Shown here one piece after another: positions 1 through 5,683 of a stretch of DNA of 9,928 nt (position 1 is its first letter; each line of letters opens with the position of its first letter). Below the pieces are notes generated by a model. That model saw nothing but the letters and a program-made list of their open reading frames with translations. It made no database searches and was not told the origin of the DNA. The translations under genes and the position numbers were made by a program. Source of the stretch: an uncultured Actinomycetes bacterium (lineage in GTDB: Bacteria > Actinomycetota > Actinomycetes > Nanopelagicales > Nanopelagicaceae); the NCBI GenBank assembly GCA_903832395.1, contig CAILBF010000080.1:1-9928 (forward strand), given 5' to 3'.

Positions 1-150
1 GGGGATGCCCGCTGAAATTGTGCGCCGACCATTGGAGTTCATCGTGTAGTGAGCGCCGCGTACACCGAGTGATAGACCGACAGAGTTCTTATTAAAATTC
101 AAAGTAAGACCCGGTGCTATTTTTAATCGCCGACGAAATCGTACGCTCAT
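1..150 (-). CDS. DUF4236 domain protein, N-terminal 50 residues only (runs off window start)
   Basis: The gene reads leftwards from an ATG at 148-150 and stays open to base 1, giving 50 residues without a stop. The protein begins MSVRFRRRLKIAPGLTLNF and continues NKNSVGLSLGVRGAHYTMN, followed by GRRTISAGIP. This is the pattern of the DUF4236 domain: an F-R-(R/K)-(S/R)-(I/L)-K-(I/L)-(A/G)-P-G start, a 'xSVGLSLGVRGA' centre and an 'RTxxxGIP' end. The family is widespread in bacteria, often fused to further domains, and has no assigned function. The start is supported by a TACCTT -10-like box at 157-162, exactly 6 nt before the ATG, which fits leaderless transcription. The C-terminal part, and any fused domain, lie outside the window. 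Family assignment is from motif recognition; function is unknown. Confidence 0.8.
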   Translation of the reverse strand, partial: MSVRFRRRLKIAPGLTLNFNKNSVGLSLGVRGAHYTMNSNGRRTISAGIP

Positions 151-156
151 GAGTTA

Positions 157-162
157 AAGGTA
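157..162 (-). promoter_or_regulatory. -10 box of a leaderless promoter for the DUF4236 gene
   Basis: Read on the minus strand, TACCTT is followed by six bases and then the ATG. That spacing places the transcription start on the A of the start codon. No Shine-Dalgarno sequence is present and the -35 region has no good match. Confidence 0.45.
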
Positions 163-280
163 GCGCTAGTCGTCACTATCTTGCCCAGTTGTACGAGGCA
201 AAAATAGAAAAGCAGGTCGACGCTAACCATCTCCACAGCGGCGTCAAAGATTGTGGATAGAGGTAGTTGTTTGTCATAGG

Positions 281-310
281 CACTTTGTAGGCTCCTAAGA
301 CTGCAAAGTG
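281..310 (+). promoter_or_regulatory. Hairpin abutting the ribosome binding site of the NYN gene
   Basis: CACTTTG (281-287) and CAAAGTG (304-310) are a perfect 7-bp inverted repeat enclosing 16 nt that include a small TAGG-CT-CCTA palindrome. The right arm ends one base before the Shine-Dalgarno AGGTGAG (311-317) of the gene starting at 326. It could be an mRNA structure that affects translation, or an operator; the sequence does not decide between them. Confidence 0.35.
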
Positions 311-325
311 AGGTGAGAGTTCCAA

Positions 326-1057
326 ATGACAAGTGGCTTAAGAATCGGCGTGTATATCGATGGTTACAACCTCTATTACGGAGGCAACCGCCTAGTTGGT
401 GACGGACGATGGAAATGGCTGGATGTGCGGGCACTGGTTGCCGCTCATATTCCATCATTTGAGCCTTGGGATAATGCAGTTATTAAGCGCTTAGTTTATT
501 TCACGGCAGAGGTAACCAATGCACCGGAGTCGCTTAGGAGACAACAGGCGTATATAGAGGCGTTACAACTTTCCAAATCAGTTGATTATGTTGAATTTGG
601 GCGCTTTAGAAGTATTCTGGACGAGAATTTCGCGGCAACCGGCTACTTTACGCGAATTAAGCGCATCCAAAAAGAAGAACACCCGTTACCAGATGAGAAG
701 TGGATAAAAATTGATTCAGAGAAATATGTACGCGTGACACATGAGAAGAATGAAGAAAAGAGATCCGATGTGAATCTCGCCAGTCATTTAATGATTGATC
801 TATTTATGGAATCAATTGATGCCGCAATAGTTGTTTCCAATGATGCCGATTTAACTTTCCCAATCAAATTTGCAAGAACTCGCATCCCCGTGGGGGTGAT
901 TAATCCGCGGGGAACACAGACAGTTGGCGATTTAAAGGGAAATGTCACGGACGGTGTTGGCAGTCATTGGTGGTATCGAATAACGGGGCAAGACTTATTG
1001 GCATATCAATTGCCTGAGACAATTGGGCATTTATATCGTCCTGCTGTGTGGAGGTAA
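326..1057 (+). CDS. NYN/PIN-like domain protein, probable metal-dependent RNase
   Basis: A 243-residue protein with an N-terminal NYN (LabA/VPA0323-like) domain of the PIN-like nuclease fold. Motifs in order: GVYIDGYNLYYGG at residues 8-20 with the first acidic residue D12; KRSDVNLASHLMIDLF at 145-160 with D148; and VSNDADLTFPI at 170-180 with D173 and D175; then PVGVINP at 188-194. These acidic residues sit where this family binds divalent metal for RNA cleavage, so the active site looks intact. The tail beyond residue 200 shows no recognised domain. There is no signal peptide or membrane segment, so it is likely cytoplasmic. The ATG has a good Shine-Dalgarno, AGGTGAG at 311-317, eight bases upstream. 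It is a single-gene unit closed by a strong terminator. The RNA target is unknown; NYN proteins occur in RNA processing and in defence-type modules, but no partner gene is next to it. Confidence 0.85.
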   Translation: MTSGLRIGVYIDGYNLYYGGNRLVGDGRWKWLDVRALVAAHIPSFEPWDNAVIKRLVYFTAEVTNAPESLRRQQAYIEALQLSKSVDYVEFGRFRSILDENFAATGYFTRIKRIQKEEHPLPDEKWIKIDSEKYVRVTHEKNEEKRSDVNLASHLMIDLFMESIDAAIVVSNDADLTFPIKFARTRIPVGVINPRGTQTVGDLKGNVTDGVGSHWWYRITGQDLLAYQLPETIGHLYRPAVWR

Positions 1058-1118
1058 TACACAGATTGCCGCTTTTGCTTGACGAGGCATACTTTATTAG
1101 GTTAACATTTCCATACAC

Positions 1119-1149
1119 ACCCGGCCACTAGTGGGCCGGGTTTTTCTTT
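1119..1149 (+). terminator. Strong rho-independent terminator after the NYN gene
   Basis: CCCGGCC (1120-1126) pairs with GGCCGGG (1134-1140) around a 7-nt loop. One more A-T pair extends the base, and TTTTTCTTT follows at 1141-1149. The T-tract is only on the plus-strand side, so it serves the NYN gene. Confidence 0.9.
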
Positions 1150-1209
1150 GCCCCAATGAAAATAAATTCGGCTAATTGCTCTGGGGCTTATGTAGGTACT
1201 TATTACTAC

Positions 1210-1239
1210 CCAATAAAGGTGAGAGAAAAAATTTATTGG
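1210..1239 (-). repeat. 8-bp inverted repeat spanning the lyase stop codon
   Basis: CCAATAAA (1210-1217) and TTTATTGG (1232-1239) form a perfect 8-bp inverted repeat with a 14-nt spacer, and the TAA stop of the lyase (1233-1235) lies in one arm. It is AT-rich, and no T-tract follows it in the direction of transcription. It is therefore at best a weak 3' end structure. Confidence 0.3.
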
Positions 1240-2387
1240 ACAACGCTGAGGATTCGCTGGACTGCATCCTGAATTATCTCTTTACTCGTTGCAAAATTCA
1301 TTCGAATAAAGCCGTTCCCTGACGGGCCATAGAAATTACCTGGGGCTATAGCTATTTTGCCCTCCGTGATGAATCGGCTGGCGACGTCTCCTTGAAACTC
1401 TAACTTGCGCAAATCTAGCCAGCCAAAATAGCTGGCCTCTGGCATGCGGTATCCGATGGCGACTCCGGACGTGCTAATTAACTCCTTTAGAAACTTACGC
1501 GAACCGTCTAACTCATCTATGACTGCATCAAGCCATGGGATTCCATCGCGATATGCAGCAGCTGAGGCGATAGCGCCAAATAACGATGCACGTGAATGAA
1601 CTGCGAGCGGGAGCCTTCCCAAGATCGCCATGTTTTCTTCACTTTGGGCAACTATCTGGGCGCATTTTAAGCCGGCTATGTTGAATGCTTTCGTGGCAGA
1701 TAGGAATGCAAAACCTACTTCGCGGGCAGTTTCTGATGCCGATAAAAATGGCGTGAAAGTATTTTCTTTATAAACTAATGGGGCATGGATCTCATCAGAC
1801 ATAATCCGCACGCCATATTGCTTGGCTAAGTCAGCTAACTCTGCGAGTTCACTTTTAGTAAATAACGCTCCAACTGGATTATGCGGGTTGCAGAGAATAT
1901 GAACTTTCACACCTGACGCGTAGGCGGCCTCTATTGCAGAAAAATCTAGGCAGTAGCGCAGTTCTTTTTCGGCTAGAGGTGCATCAACGACTTCACAGTG
2001 GAGCTCTTTGATCCAGTTGTAAAAATTGTAATAAACAGGCGTATTAATCAGAATTTTGTCGCCGGGTTGCAGGATGAGTCGGCAGATTTCAATGACACCA
2101 ACTCCAACATCGGCGGCAATTTTGATAGTGGATGGATCTATCTGCCAGCCCCACCGATCGTTCGCAAAAAATGAGAGCGCCTCACCGAGTTCGGGGACAT
2201 TTCCTAGATAGCCGGCATCAGAGTTTTGCACGAGTGACATCAAGGCAGCCTGTACTGGCTCGGCTAATTCATAATCCATGACCGCAAAGGGCATTGGCAA
2301 AATATCTGCGGGAAATGCGCGCCACTTTTCACTCTTTCGTGCTTGTAGTGCTGAAAGAGGTGGGACTGAAATCTTAATTTTATCCAC
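1233..2387 (-). CDS. MalY/PatB family PLP-dependent C-S lyase / aminotransferase
   Basis: A 384-residue fold-type I PLP enzyme of the MalY/PatB branch, which cleaves cystathionine or cysteine S-conjugates to a thiol, pyruvate and ammonia. Visible motifs: PMPFAVMD near residues 31-38, DAGYLG at 57-62, CNPHNPVG at 166-173 (cofactor and substrate contact), SDEIHAPL at 197-204 (D198 binds the pyridine nitrogen), and SATKAFNIAGLK at 230-241 with the PLP Schiff-base lysine K233. GFIRMNF near the C-terminus carries the arginine that binds the substrate carboxylate. Length is normal for the family and all key residues are present. The start is a GTG (2385-2387) with no good Shine-Dalgarno. The family motif RKSEKWxxFP at residues 17-26 requires a start close to this one. 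It is divergent from the metallo-hydrolase gene at 2452. Substrate specificity (cystathionine, methionine synthesis, or thiol release) cannot be told from sequence alone. Confidence 0.9.
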   Translation of the reverse strand: MDKIKISVPPLSALQARKSEKWRAFPADILPMPFAVMDYELAEPVQAALMSLVQNSDAGYLGNVPELGEALSFFANDRWGWQIDPSTIKIAADVGVGVIEICRLILQPGDKILINTPVYYNFYNWIKELHCEVVDAPLAEKELRYCLDFSAIEAAYASGVKVHILCNPHNPVGALFTKSELAELADLAKQYGVRIMSDEIHAPLVYKENTFTPFLSASETAREVGFAFLSATKAFNIAGLKCAQIVAQSEENMAILGRLPLAVHSRASLFGAIASAAAYRDGIPWLDAVIDELDGSRKFLKELISTSGVAIGYRMPEASYFGWLDLRKLEFQGDVASRFITEGKIAIAPGNFYGPSGNGFIRMNFATSKEIIQDAVQRILSVVQ

Positions 2388-2434
2388 TCAGAGAGCCTAA
2401 GGAATTTATAGTTCTTTTACCAATTAACGAAAAG

Positions 2435-2440
2435 TATGCT
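2435..2440 (+). promoter_or_regulatory. -10 box TATGCT of a near-leaderless promoter for the metallo-hydrolase
   Basis: TATGCT lies 11 nt before the ATG at 2452, so the predicted 5' leader is only about 5 nt. No Shine-Dalgarno is present. The same TATGCT hexamer precedes the dehydrogenase gene. The candidate -35 (TTCTTT, 2412-2417) is weak. Confidence 0.4.
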
Positions 2441-2451
2441 CAAATACACCT

Positions 2452-3210
2452 ATGGAAAACGCAAAGCGACTTGTTGGACATCCAGTATCACTGTCGGTTT
2501 TAGACTTTGGGCTATTTACCGTCCATGCTAATGGCCGAATCATTGGAATCCCTGGATTCTTAATTACAACGAGTGCTGGCGAACATGTTCTGATCGATAC
2601 GGGATTTCCTGAGAAATATGCCGATGATAATGAGGCGGCATCGGTTGAAGATGATTTGGGAGCATTTGGAAAGATCCTCTCACTCACCCATCAGAATCAG
2701 CCGGCGGCTCAGTTGGCTTTGCTCGGGTTAACAAAAGAGGATTTAGATTTTGTCATCATTACACACACTCATATTGATCATGTTGGAAACATTGGAAGTT
2801 TTCCGGGTGTGCCGTTAGTAGTTGGTGCCGATGAGCGGGCACTTGCAAAACCTATTTATTGGCGGGGCAAAGCGCCTTTAGAGTGGCCGAAAAGTGAGTA
2901 CGTATTAGTGACGCAGGATTTTGATTTGGGACCAGGGTTTCGAGTGTTACTTGTGCCAGGACATACGCCGGGTGAGCTTTCAATTATGGTTGATTTACCA
3001 GATACCGGTTCGGTACTACTGACCAGTGATGCGATCTCGCGTGAATCTGAAGTTGCAGAGGGGTGTCTTGATTCAGTAAACCCCGAGCAGGCCTTAGCAA
3101 GTGCACATCGAATATTAAATCTGGCGCGCGATCGCGATGCCTTTGTAATTTATGGACATGGGCCCGAGCAGTGGGAACAGTTAAAGAAAGCTCCCGAGTC
3201 TTACACCTAA
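2452..3210 (+). CDS. Metallo-beta-lactamase-fold hydrolase, AHL-lactonase (AiiA)-like
   Basis: A 252-residue protein with a complete two-zinc metallo-beta-lactamase site: HTHIDH at residues 105-110 (H105, H107, D109, H110), GHTPGE at 170-175 with H171, TSDAIS at 191-196 with bridging D193, and YGHGPEQ at 234-240 with H236. LIDTGF at 47-52 is the usual first strand motif. Overall layout and length match the AiiA branch of N-acyl-homoserine lactonases, including the 'GSVLLTxDA' and 'NPEQALAS' segments. However, the active-site tyrosine three residues after the bridging Asp in AiiA (DASY) is a serine here (DAIS, S196). A lactonase on a different lactone or ester is therefore as likely as a true AHL lactonase. 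There is no signal peptide. The gene is near-leaderless. Its stop overlaps the stop of the convergent dehydrogenase by 4 nt. Confidence 0.85.
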   Translation: MENAKRLVGHPVSLSVLDFGLFTVHANGRIIGIPGFLITTSAGEHVLIDTGFPEKYADDNEAASVEDDLGAFGKILSLTHQNQPAAQLALLGLTKEDLDFVIITHTHIDHVGNIGSFPGVPLVVGADERALAKPIYWRGKAPLEWPKSEYVLVTQDFDLGPGFRVLLVPGHTPGELSIMVDLPDTGSVLLTSDAISRESEVAEGCLDSVNPEQALASAHRILNLARDRDAFVIYGHGPEQWEQLKKAPESYT

Positions 3211-3941
3211 CGAACGTCGCGTCCCTGATTCAGGATTATGACGTTTCCGCTGGAGACATCACCGGCGGGTGAGATTAAGAAACCAACCCACGCTGCAATT
3301 TCAGCTGGCTTCATCGCCCTGCCTCGTGGCATTTGAGCAAGGGCCTTATCTAAAATCTCTTTCGTTAGCACATTAAATAGCGGTGATTCAGTCATAGCTG
3401 GTGCAATCGAGTTAACAGAGATTCCTTCAGTTGCATATCGGCGGGCCAAGTCTTTAGTTAATGTATCAATGGCAGCCTTGCTTGCCCGATAGTGCGGTGG
3501 ATCAAATACATCGAAGTTATATGCCCCATTTGATGAGATATTTACAATTTTCTTAATCCCTGGTCGGGTGAGCATCAGCTTGACTGCCTCTTGGGAACAG
3601 AAGAAGGCGGAGGAGAAATTAACGGACATCTGTAATTCAAACTCTTGCGCCGGAATGTTTGGAAACTCGGACATGAAACAGTTTCCAACATTGTTAACAA
3701 GGGCATCAACACCACCAAGTGTTGTAGCTATCTCTTTGAAAGCCTGAGCGATAGCTGCGGCATCGGTTAAATCAATGGCAATGGGTGTGAAATCTGCGCC
3801 GTATTTGGCAGACATCACATCGAGCTCTGTTTTCTTAATGTCTAAGCCAACTACATGCAAGCCATCGTTGATTAGTTGGGCAACTATTGCGCTGCCAATT
3901 CCGCCGCATGGGCCAGTCACGACTGCGATTTTCTTGTTCAT
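3207..3941 (-). CDS. Short-chain dehydrogenase/reductase (SDR), classical type
   Basis: A 244-residue classical SDR, an NAD(P)-dependent oxidoreductase acting on an unidentified alcohol or ketone. Motifs: TGPCGGIG at residues 9-16 (Rossmann dinucleotide loop), D59 in the IDLTD segment, NNVG at 83-86 (NNAG in most relatives), N108, an ISS serine at 136-137, and the catalytic YRASK at 151-155 (Y151, K155). Then comes the NSIAPAMTESP stretch near 177-187 and a C-terminal substrate lid. D34 at the end of the second strand (GLDI) suggests NAD(H) preference, as in many SDRs with Asp there. The catalytic tetrad is complete. The start ATG lacks a Shine-Dalgarno; TATGCT at 3951-3956 implies a leader of about 3 nt. 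It is divergent from the heliorhodopsin and shares a 9-bp element with its promoter, suggesting joint control. The substrate is unknown. Confidence 0.9.
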   Translation of the reverse strand: MNKKIAVVTGPCGGIGSAIVAQLINDGLHVVGLDIKKTELDVMSAKYGADFTPIAIDLTDAAAIAQAFKEIATTLGGVDALVNNVGNCFMSEFPNIPAQEFELQMSVNFSSAFFCSQEAVKLMLTRPGIKKIVNISSNGAYNFDVFDPPHYRASKAAIDTLTKDLARRYATEGISVNSIAPAMTESPLFNVLTKEILDKALAQMPRGRAMKPAEIAAWVGFLISPAGDVSSGNVIILNQGRDVR

Positions 3942-3950
3942 AATTGAGCG

Positions 3951-3979
3951 AGCATACCTAGAAAAGCTTTATTTGAAGA
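3951..3979 (-). promoter_or_regulatory. Core promoter of the dehydrogenase gene
   Basis: On the minus strand, TATGCT (3951-3956) lies 9 nt before the ATG. Seventeen bases further upstream is TCTTCA (3974-3979), a poor -35. A weak -35 with a conserved upstream element is typical of activator-dependent promoters. Confidence 0.45.
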
Positions 3980-3981
3980 GG

Positions 3982-4039
3982 TGAATCTGAGGCTTTTTCG
4001 TCGATGAGTTTATTGCCTGCGATGCCTGGGTCAGATTCA
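3982..4039. promoter_or_regulatory. Paired TCAGATTCA elements of the divergent dehydrogenase / heliorhodopsin promoters
   Basis: TGAATCTGA (3982-3990) and its exact reverse complement TCAGATTCA (4031-4039) lie 40 nt apart. Read towards its own gene, each promoter therefore has TCAGATTCA. The element ends 25 nt upstream of the -10 for the dehydrogenase and 26 nt upstream of the -10 for heliorhodopsin. Element centres fall about 42-43 nt before the predicted transcription starts, the usual place for a class II activator. This is inferred from symmetry and spacing; the regulator is unknown. Confidence 0.5.
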
Positions 4040-4041
4040 AA

Positions 4042-4071
4042 AGGACATGCAGAGGAAGTGCGCGCTAGCCT
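4042..4071 (+). promoter_or_regulatory. Leaderless core promoter of heliorhodopsin
   Basis: TAGCCT (4066-4071) is followed by exactly six bases and the ATG at 4078, so transcription should begin at the start codon. Upstream, AGGACA (4042-4047, 18-nt spacer) or GGACAT (17-nt spacer) is a partial -35 match. There is no Shine-Dalgarno at a useful distance. Confidence 0.5.
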
Positions 4072-4077
4072 TGTCCC

Positions 4078-4842
4078 ATGAAAAAGACCATCACGGCGCA
4101 AAGCCTTAGAAAGACAAATCTATTAGCAGCATTTTTGCATCTTGCACAGATGATTGCAGTATTGACGTTAAGCAATGGGTTCTCGCTACCAATAACTGCG
4201 ACCTACATGTCCGGTCCTCCTGGATCATCCTTTGCTCCCCCCGTTGTTCTATTTAATACCCCTGTCGGTTTAACGGTAGCTATTTTCTTAGGTCTTTCAT
4301 CGCTGGCCCACTTTATTGTGGCAAGTCCGCAGTTCTTTGGCCGCTATAGCGCAGGTATAGCAGCACAGCGTAATTACTTCCGTTGGGTTGAGTATGCAAT
4401 CAGCTCATCAGTGATGATTGTTTTAATCGCTCAGGTAACTGGCGTAGCCGATATTTCAGCGCTAATTGCTATCTTCGGTGTGAATGCTTCGATGATTTTA
4501 TTTGGTTGGCTCCAAGAGAAATATGAGACTCCGGGCTCTGGTGGCTGGCTGCCGTTTATCTTCGGTTGCATTGCAGGCATTGTTCCTTGGATTGTGCTTG
4601 CCTTTTATGTCTTTTCCATTGGGGGCGCAGGCGACACATCGGCCCCGGCATTTGTATATGGAATTGTCTTTACGATTTTCCTATTCTTTAACTCATTTGC
4701 TCTCGTGCAATGGTTGCAGTACAAAAAGGTTGGAAAATGGAGTGACTACATCCGCGGTGAGCGCACGTACATAACGCTTTCGCTGATCGCTAAGTCGGCC
4801 CTTGCCTGGCAGATCTTTGCTAATACCTTGATTCCACAATAG
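4078..4842 (+). CDS. Heliorhodopsin, retinal-binding seven-helix photoreceptor
   Basis: A 254-residue integral membrane protein with seven hydrophobic segments at about 13-34, 60-82, 101-120, 126-146, 157-180, 190-213 and 230-250. Diagnostic heliorhodopsin motifs are present: RWVEYAISSSVMIVLIA at 102-118 with the Schiff-base counterion E105, FGVNASMILFGW at 133-144, QWLQYKKVGKW at 211-221, and SLIAKSALAWQIFANTL at 235-251 with the retinal lysine K239. Histidines H21 and H78 and serine S235 match, at a constant offset of 2, positions H23, H80 and S237 of the founding 48C12 protein (E107, K241), as recalled. The family differs from type-1 pump rhodopsins in its inverted topology (N-terminus inside) and slow photocycle, and is thought to signal or modulate partners rather than pump ions. 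There is no retinal-synthesis gene in the window. The gene is transcribed alone from a leaderless promoter shared divergently with an SDR gene and is convergent with the VOC gene 20 nt downstream. Confidence 0.96.
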   Translation: MKKTITAQSLRKTNLLAAFLHLAQMIAVLTLSNGFSLPITATYMSGPPGSSFAPPVVLFNTPVGLTVAIFLGLSSLAHFIVASPQFFGRYSAGIAAQRNYFRWVEYAISSSVMIVLIAQVTGVADISALIAIFGVNASMILFGWLQEKYETPGSGGWLPFIFGCIAGIVPWIVLAFYVFSIGGAGDTSAPAFVYGIVFTIFLFFNSFALVQWLQYKKVGKWSDYIRGERTYITLSLIAKSALAWQIFANTLIPQ

Positions 4843-4862
4843 GAATTTCCAAGAGTGAGGGC

Positions 4863-5258
4863 TTAATCATCGTTGCTTTGAACGATGCAAAATGGATGCC
4901 CGATTGGATCGAAATAAACTCGGAATCTATTCGGACTTACTTGGTGGCTTGCTTTACGGGCACCGATTGTAAGGAGTTTCTTCTCAGTGCTATCTAAATC
5001 GCGAGCGTGAAAATCCATGTGCACTTGTTGGGGAATATCACCGGTTGGCCATGTAGGGGCTTTGTAGTTATCTATCTTTTGAAATCCCATCATGGTGCGG
5101 CCCTTGGCATCGTGAAGTTCTAGCCAGCCGCAGGTTTCTTCCGTCTCGCCCTCTTCGAAAGGCTGCACGCGCCAGTCAGTGATCTGCGAATAGAAGTTGG
5201 CAAGGCGCCAGGGGTTTGGGCAATCGAGTGCGGTGTATGCGTAATGGGCGATTGGCAT
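4863..5258 (-). CDS. VOC superfamily (glyoxalase-like domain) protein
   Basis: A 131-residue single-domain protein with the two beta-alpha-beta-beta-beta modules of the vicinal oxygen chelate fold. The pattern is that of the actinobacterial glyoxalase-like group: ALDCPNPWRLANFYSQITDW at residues 10-29, WLELHD at 45-50, VHMDFHARDLD at 79-89 (H80, a likely metal ligand), and YFDPIGHPFCIV at 115-126. Members include dioxygenases, lyases, resistance proteins and many of unknown substrate, so no reaction is assigned. The protein is cytoplasmic, with no signal or membrane segment. The start is firm: GAGGAG (5264-5269 on the minus strand) lies 5 nt before the ATG. This gene therefore has a conventional leader, unlike its leaderless neighbours. 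It converges with heliorhodopsin across 20 nt, in which no terminator hairpin is visible. Confidence 0.85.
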   Translation of the reverse strand: MPIAHYAYTALDCPNPWRLANFYSQITDWRVQPFEEGETEETCGWLELHDAKGRTMMGFQKIDNYKAPTWPTGDIPQQVHMDFHARDLDSTEKKLLTIGARKASHQVSPNRFRVYFDPIGHPFCIVQSNDD

Positions 5259-5362
5259 GAGAGCTCCTCACTGTTTTCGTACAGTTAAAGCGTACTCGCG
5301 GACAGTTGTGGATTAAATATAAGAATTGTCAGTCTGCAATTATCTAATTGCCTCATGCCCAC

Positions 5363-5377
5363 AAAGGAGGAATTATG
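5363..5377 (+). promoter_or_regulatory. Near-perfect Shine-Dalgarno with ATG upstream of and in frame with the antitoxin
   Basis: AAAGGAGG (5363-5370) precedes an ATG at 5375 by 4 nt. The reading frame from that ATG runs without a stop into the antitoxin, adding 33 residues that begin MKITALLVWHDRC. The extension matches nothing I recognise and is not part of the normal family. It may be a genuine N-terminal extension, a decaying remnant, or a translated leader. Confidence 0.4.
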
Positions 5378-5397
5378 AAGATCACGGCTTTGCTCGT

Positions 5398-5436
5398 TTG
5401 GCACGATAGATGTAAAAGGTTACTTTTAGGAACCTT
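5398..5436 (+). promoter_or_regulatory. Candidate promoter and operator of the toxin-antitoxin pair
   Basis: TTGGCA (5398-5403), 17 nt, and TACTTT (5421-5426) form a reasonable promoter. An inverted repeat, AAGGTT (5416-5421) and AACCTT (5431-5436), straddles the -10 and the predicted start site, as expected for an autoregulated toxin-antitoxin operon. It lies downstream of the 5375 ATG and so favours the antitoxin start at 5474. Confidence 0.45.
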
Positions 5437-5473
5437 ATCTGATATGGTCAGGGAATTCAAAGGGGTTTTAACC

Positions 5474-5683
5474 ATGGCAACAAATGTAAAGCTTTCAGAT
5501 GATCTGGTGAAGGCCGCCGGACGGATCGCCGCGATTGAACACAGGTCTATCCCAAAGCAGATTGAGTTTTACTTCAAAATTGCCGCAATTGCCGAGGCTA
5601 ATCCAGATCTCTCTTTCGTTCTGATTAAAGAGATCTTAAAAAGCGATGCCGAGGCCACATCTGGCCACTACCAGTTCGGGTAA
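5474..5683 (+). CDS. ParD-like type II antitoxin
   Basis: A 69-residue antitoxin of the ParD-like group (ribbon-helix-helix DNA binding). NVKLSDDLVKAA at residues 4-15 forms the beta-strand and first helix, and HRSIPKQIEFYFKIAAIAEA at 23-42 is the family's signature second helix. The C-terminal part (43-69) would wrap the toxin. It should bind and neutralise the toxin encoded immediately downstream and repress its own promoter. The start at 5474 gives the usual family length and has AAAGGGG (5459-5465) 8 nt upstream. A competing in-frame ATG at 5375 with a better Shine-Dalgarno would give 102 residues. The TAA stop shares one base with the toxin ATG (TAATG), so translation is coupled. Confidence 0.8.
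   Translation: MATNVKLSDDLVKAAGRIAAIEHRSIPKQIEFYFKIAAIAEANPDLSFVLIKEILKSDAEATSGHYQFG

Noticed and set aside
147..458. Minus-strand open frame of 103 codons
   Set aside because: It overlaps the start of the NYN gene, overlaps the leaderless DUF4236 promoter, and its product has no domain or sensible composition. Both overlapping genes have family motifs.
1079..1149. Possible small RNA: TTGACG (1079-1084) 17 nt from TTAACA, then the terminator
   Set aside because: The transcript would be only about 35 nt and almost wholly the terminator hairpin; simpler as the 3' end of the NYN transcript.
1150..1187. GCCCCA/TGGGGC inverted repeat
   Set aside because: Six base pairs around a 26-nt loop with no T-tract on either side; too weak to call.
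4502..4774. Plus-strand open frame inside heliorhodopsin
   Set aside because: Fully contained within a certain gene in another frame, with no domain or ribosome site; a shadow frame.
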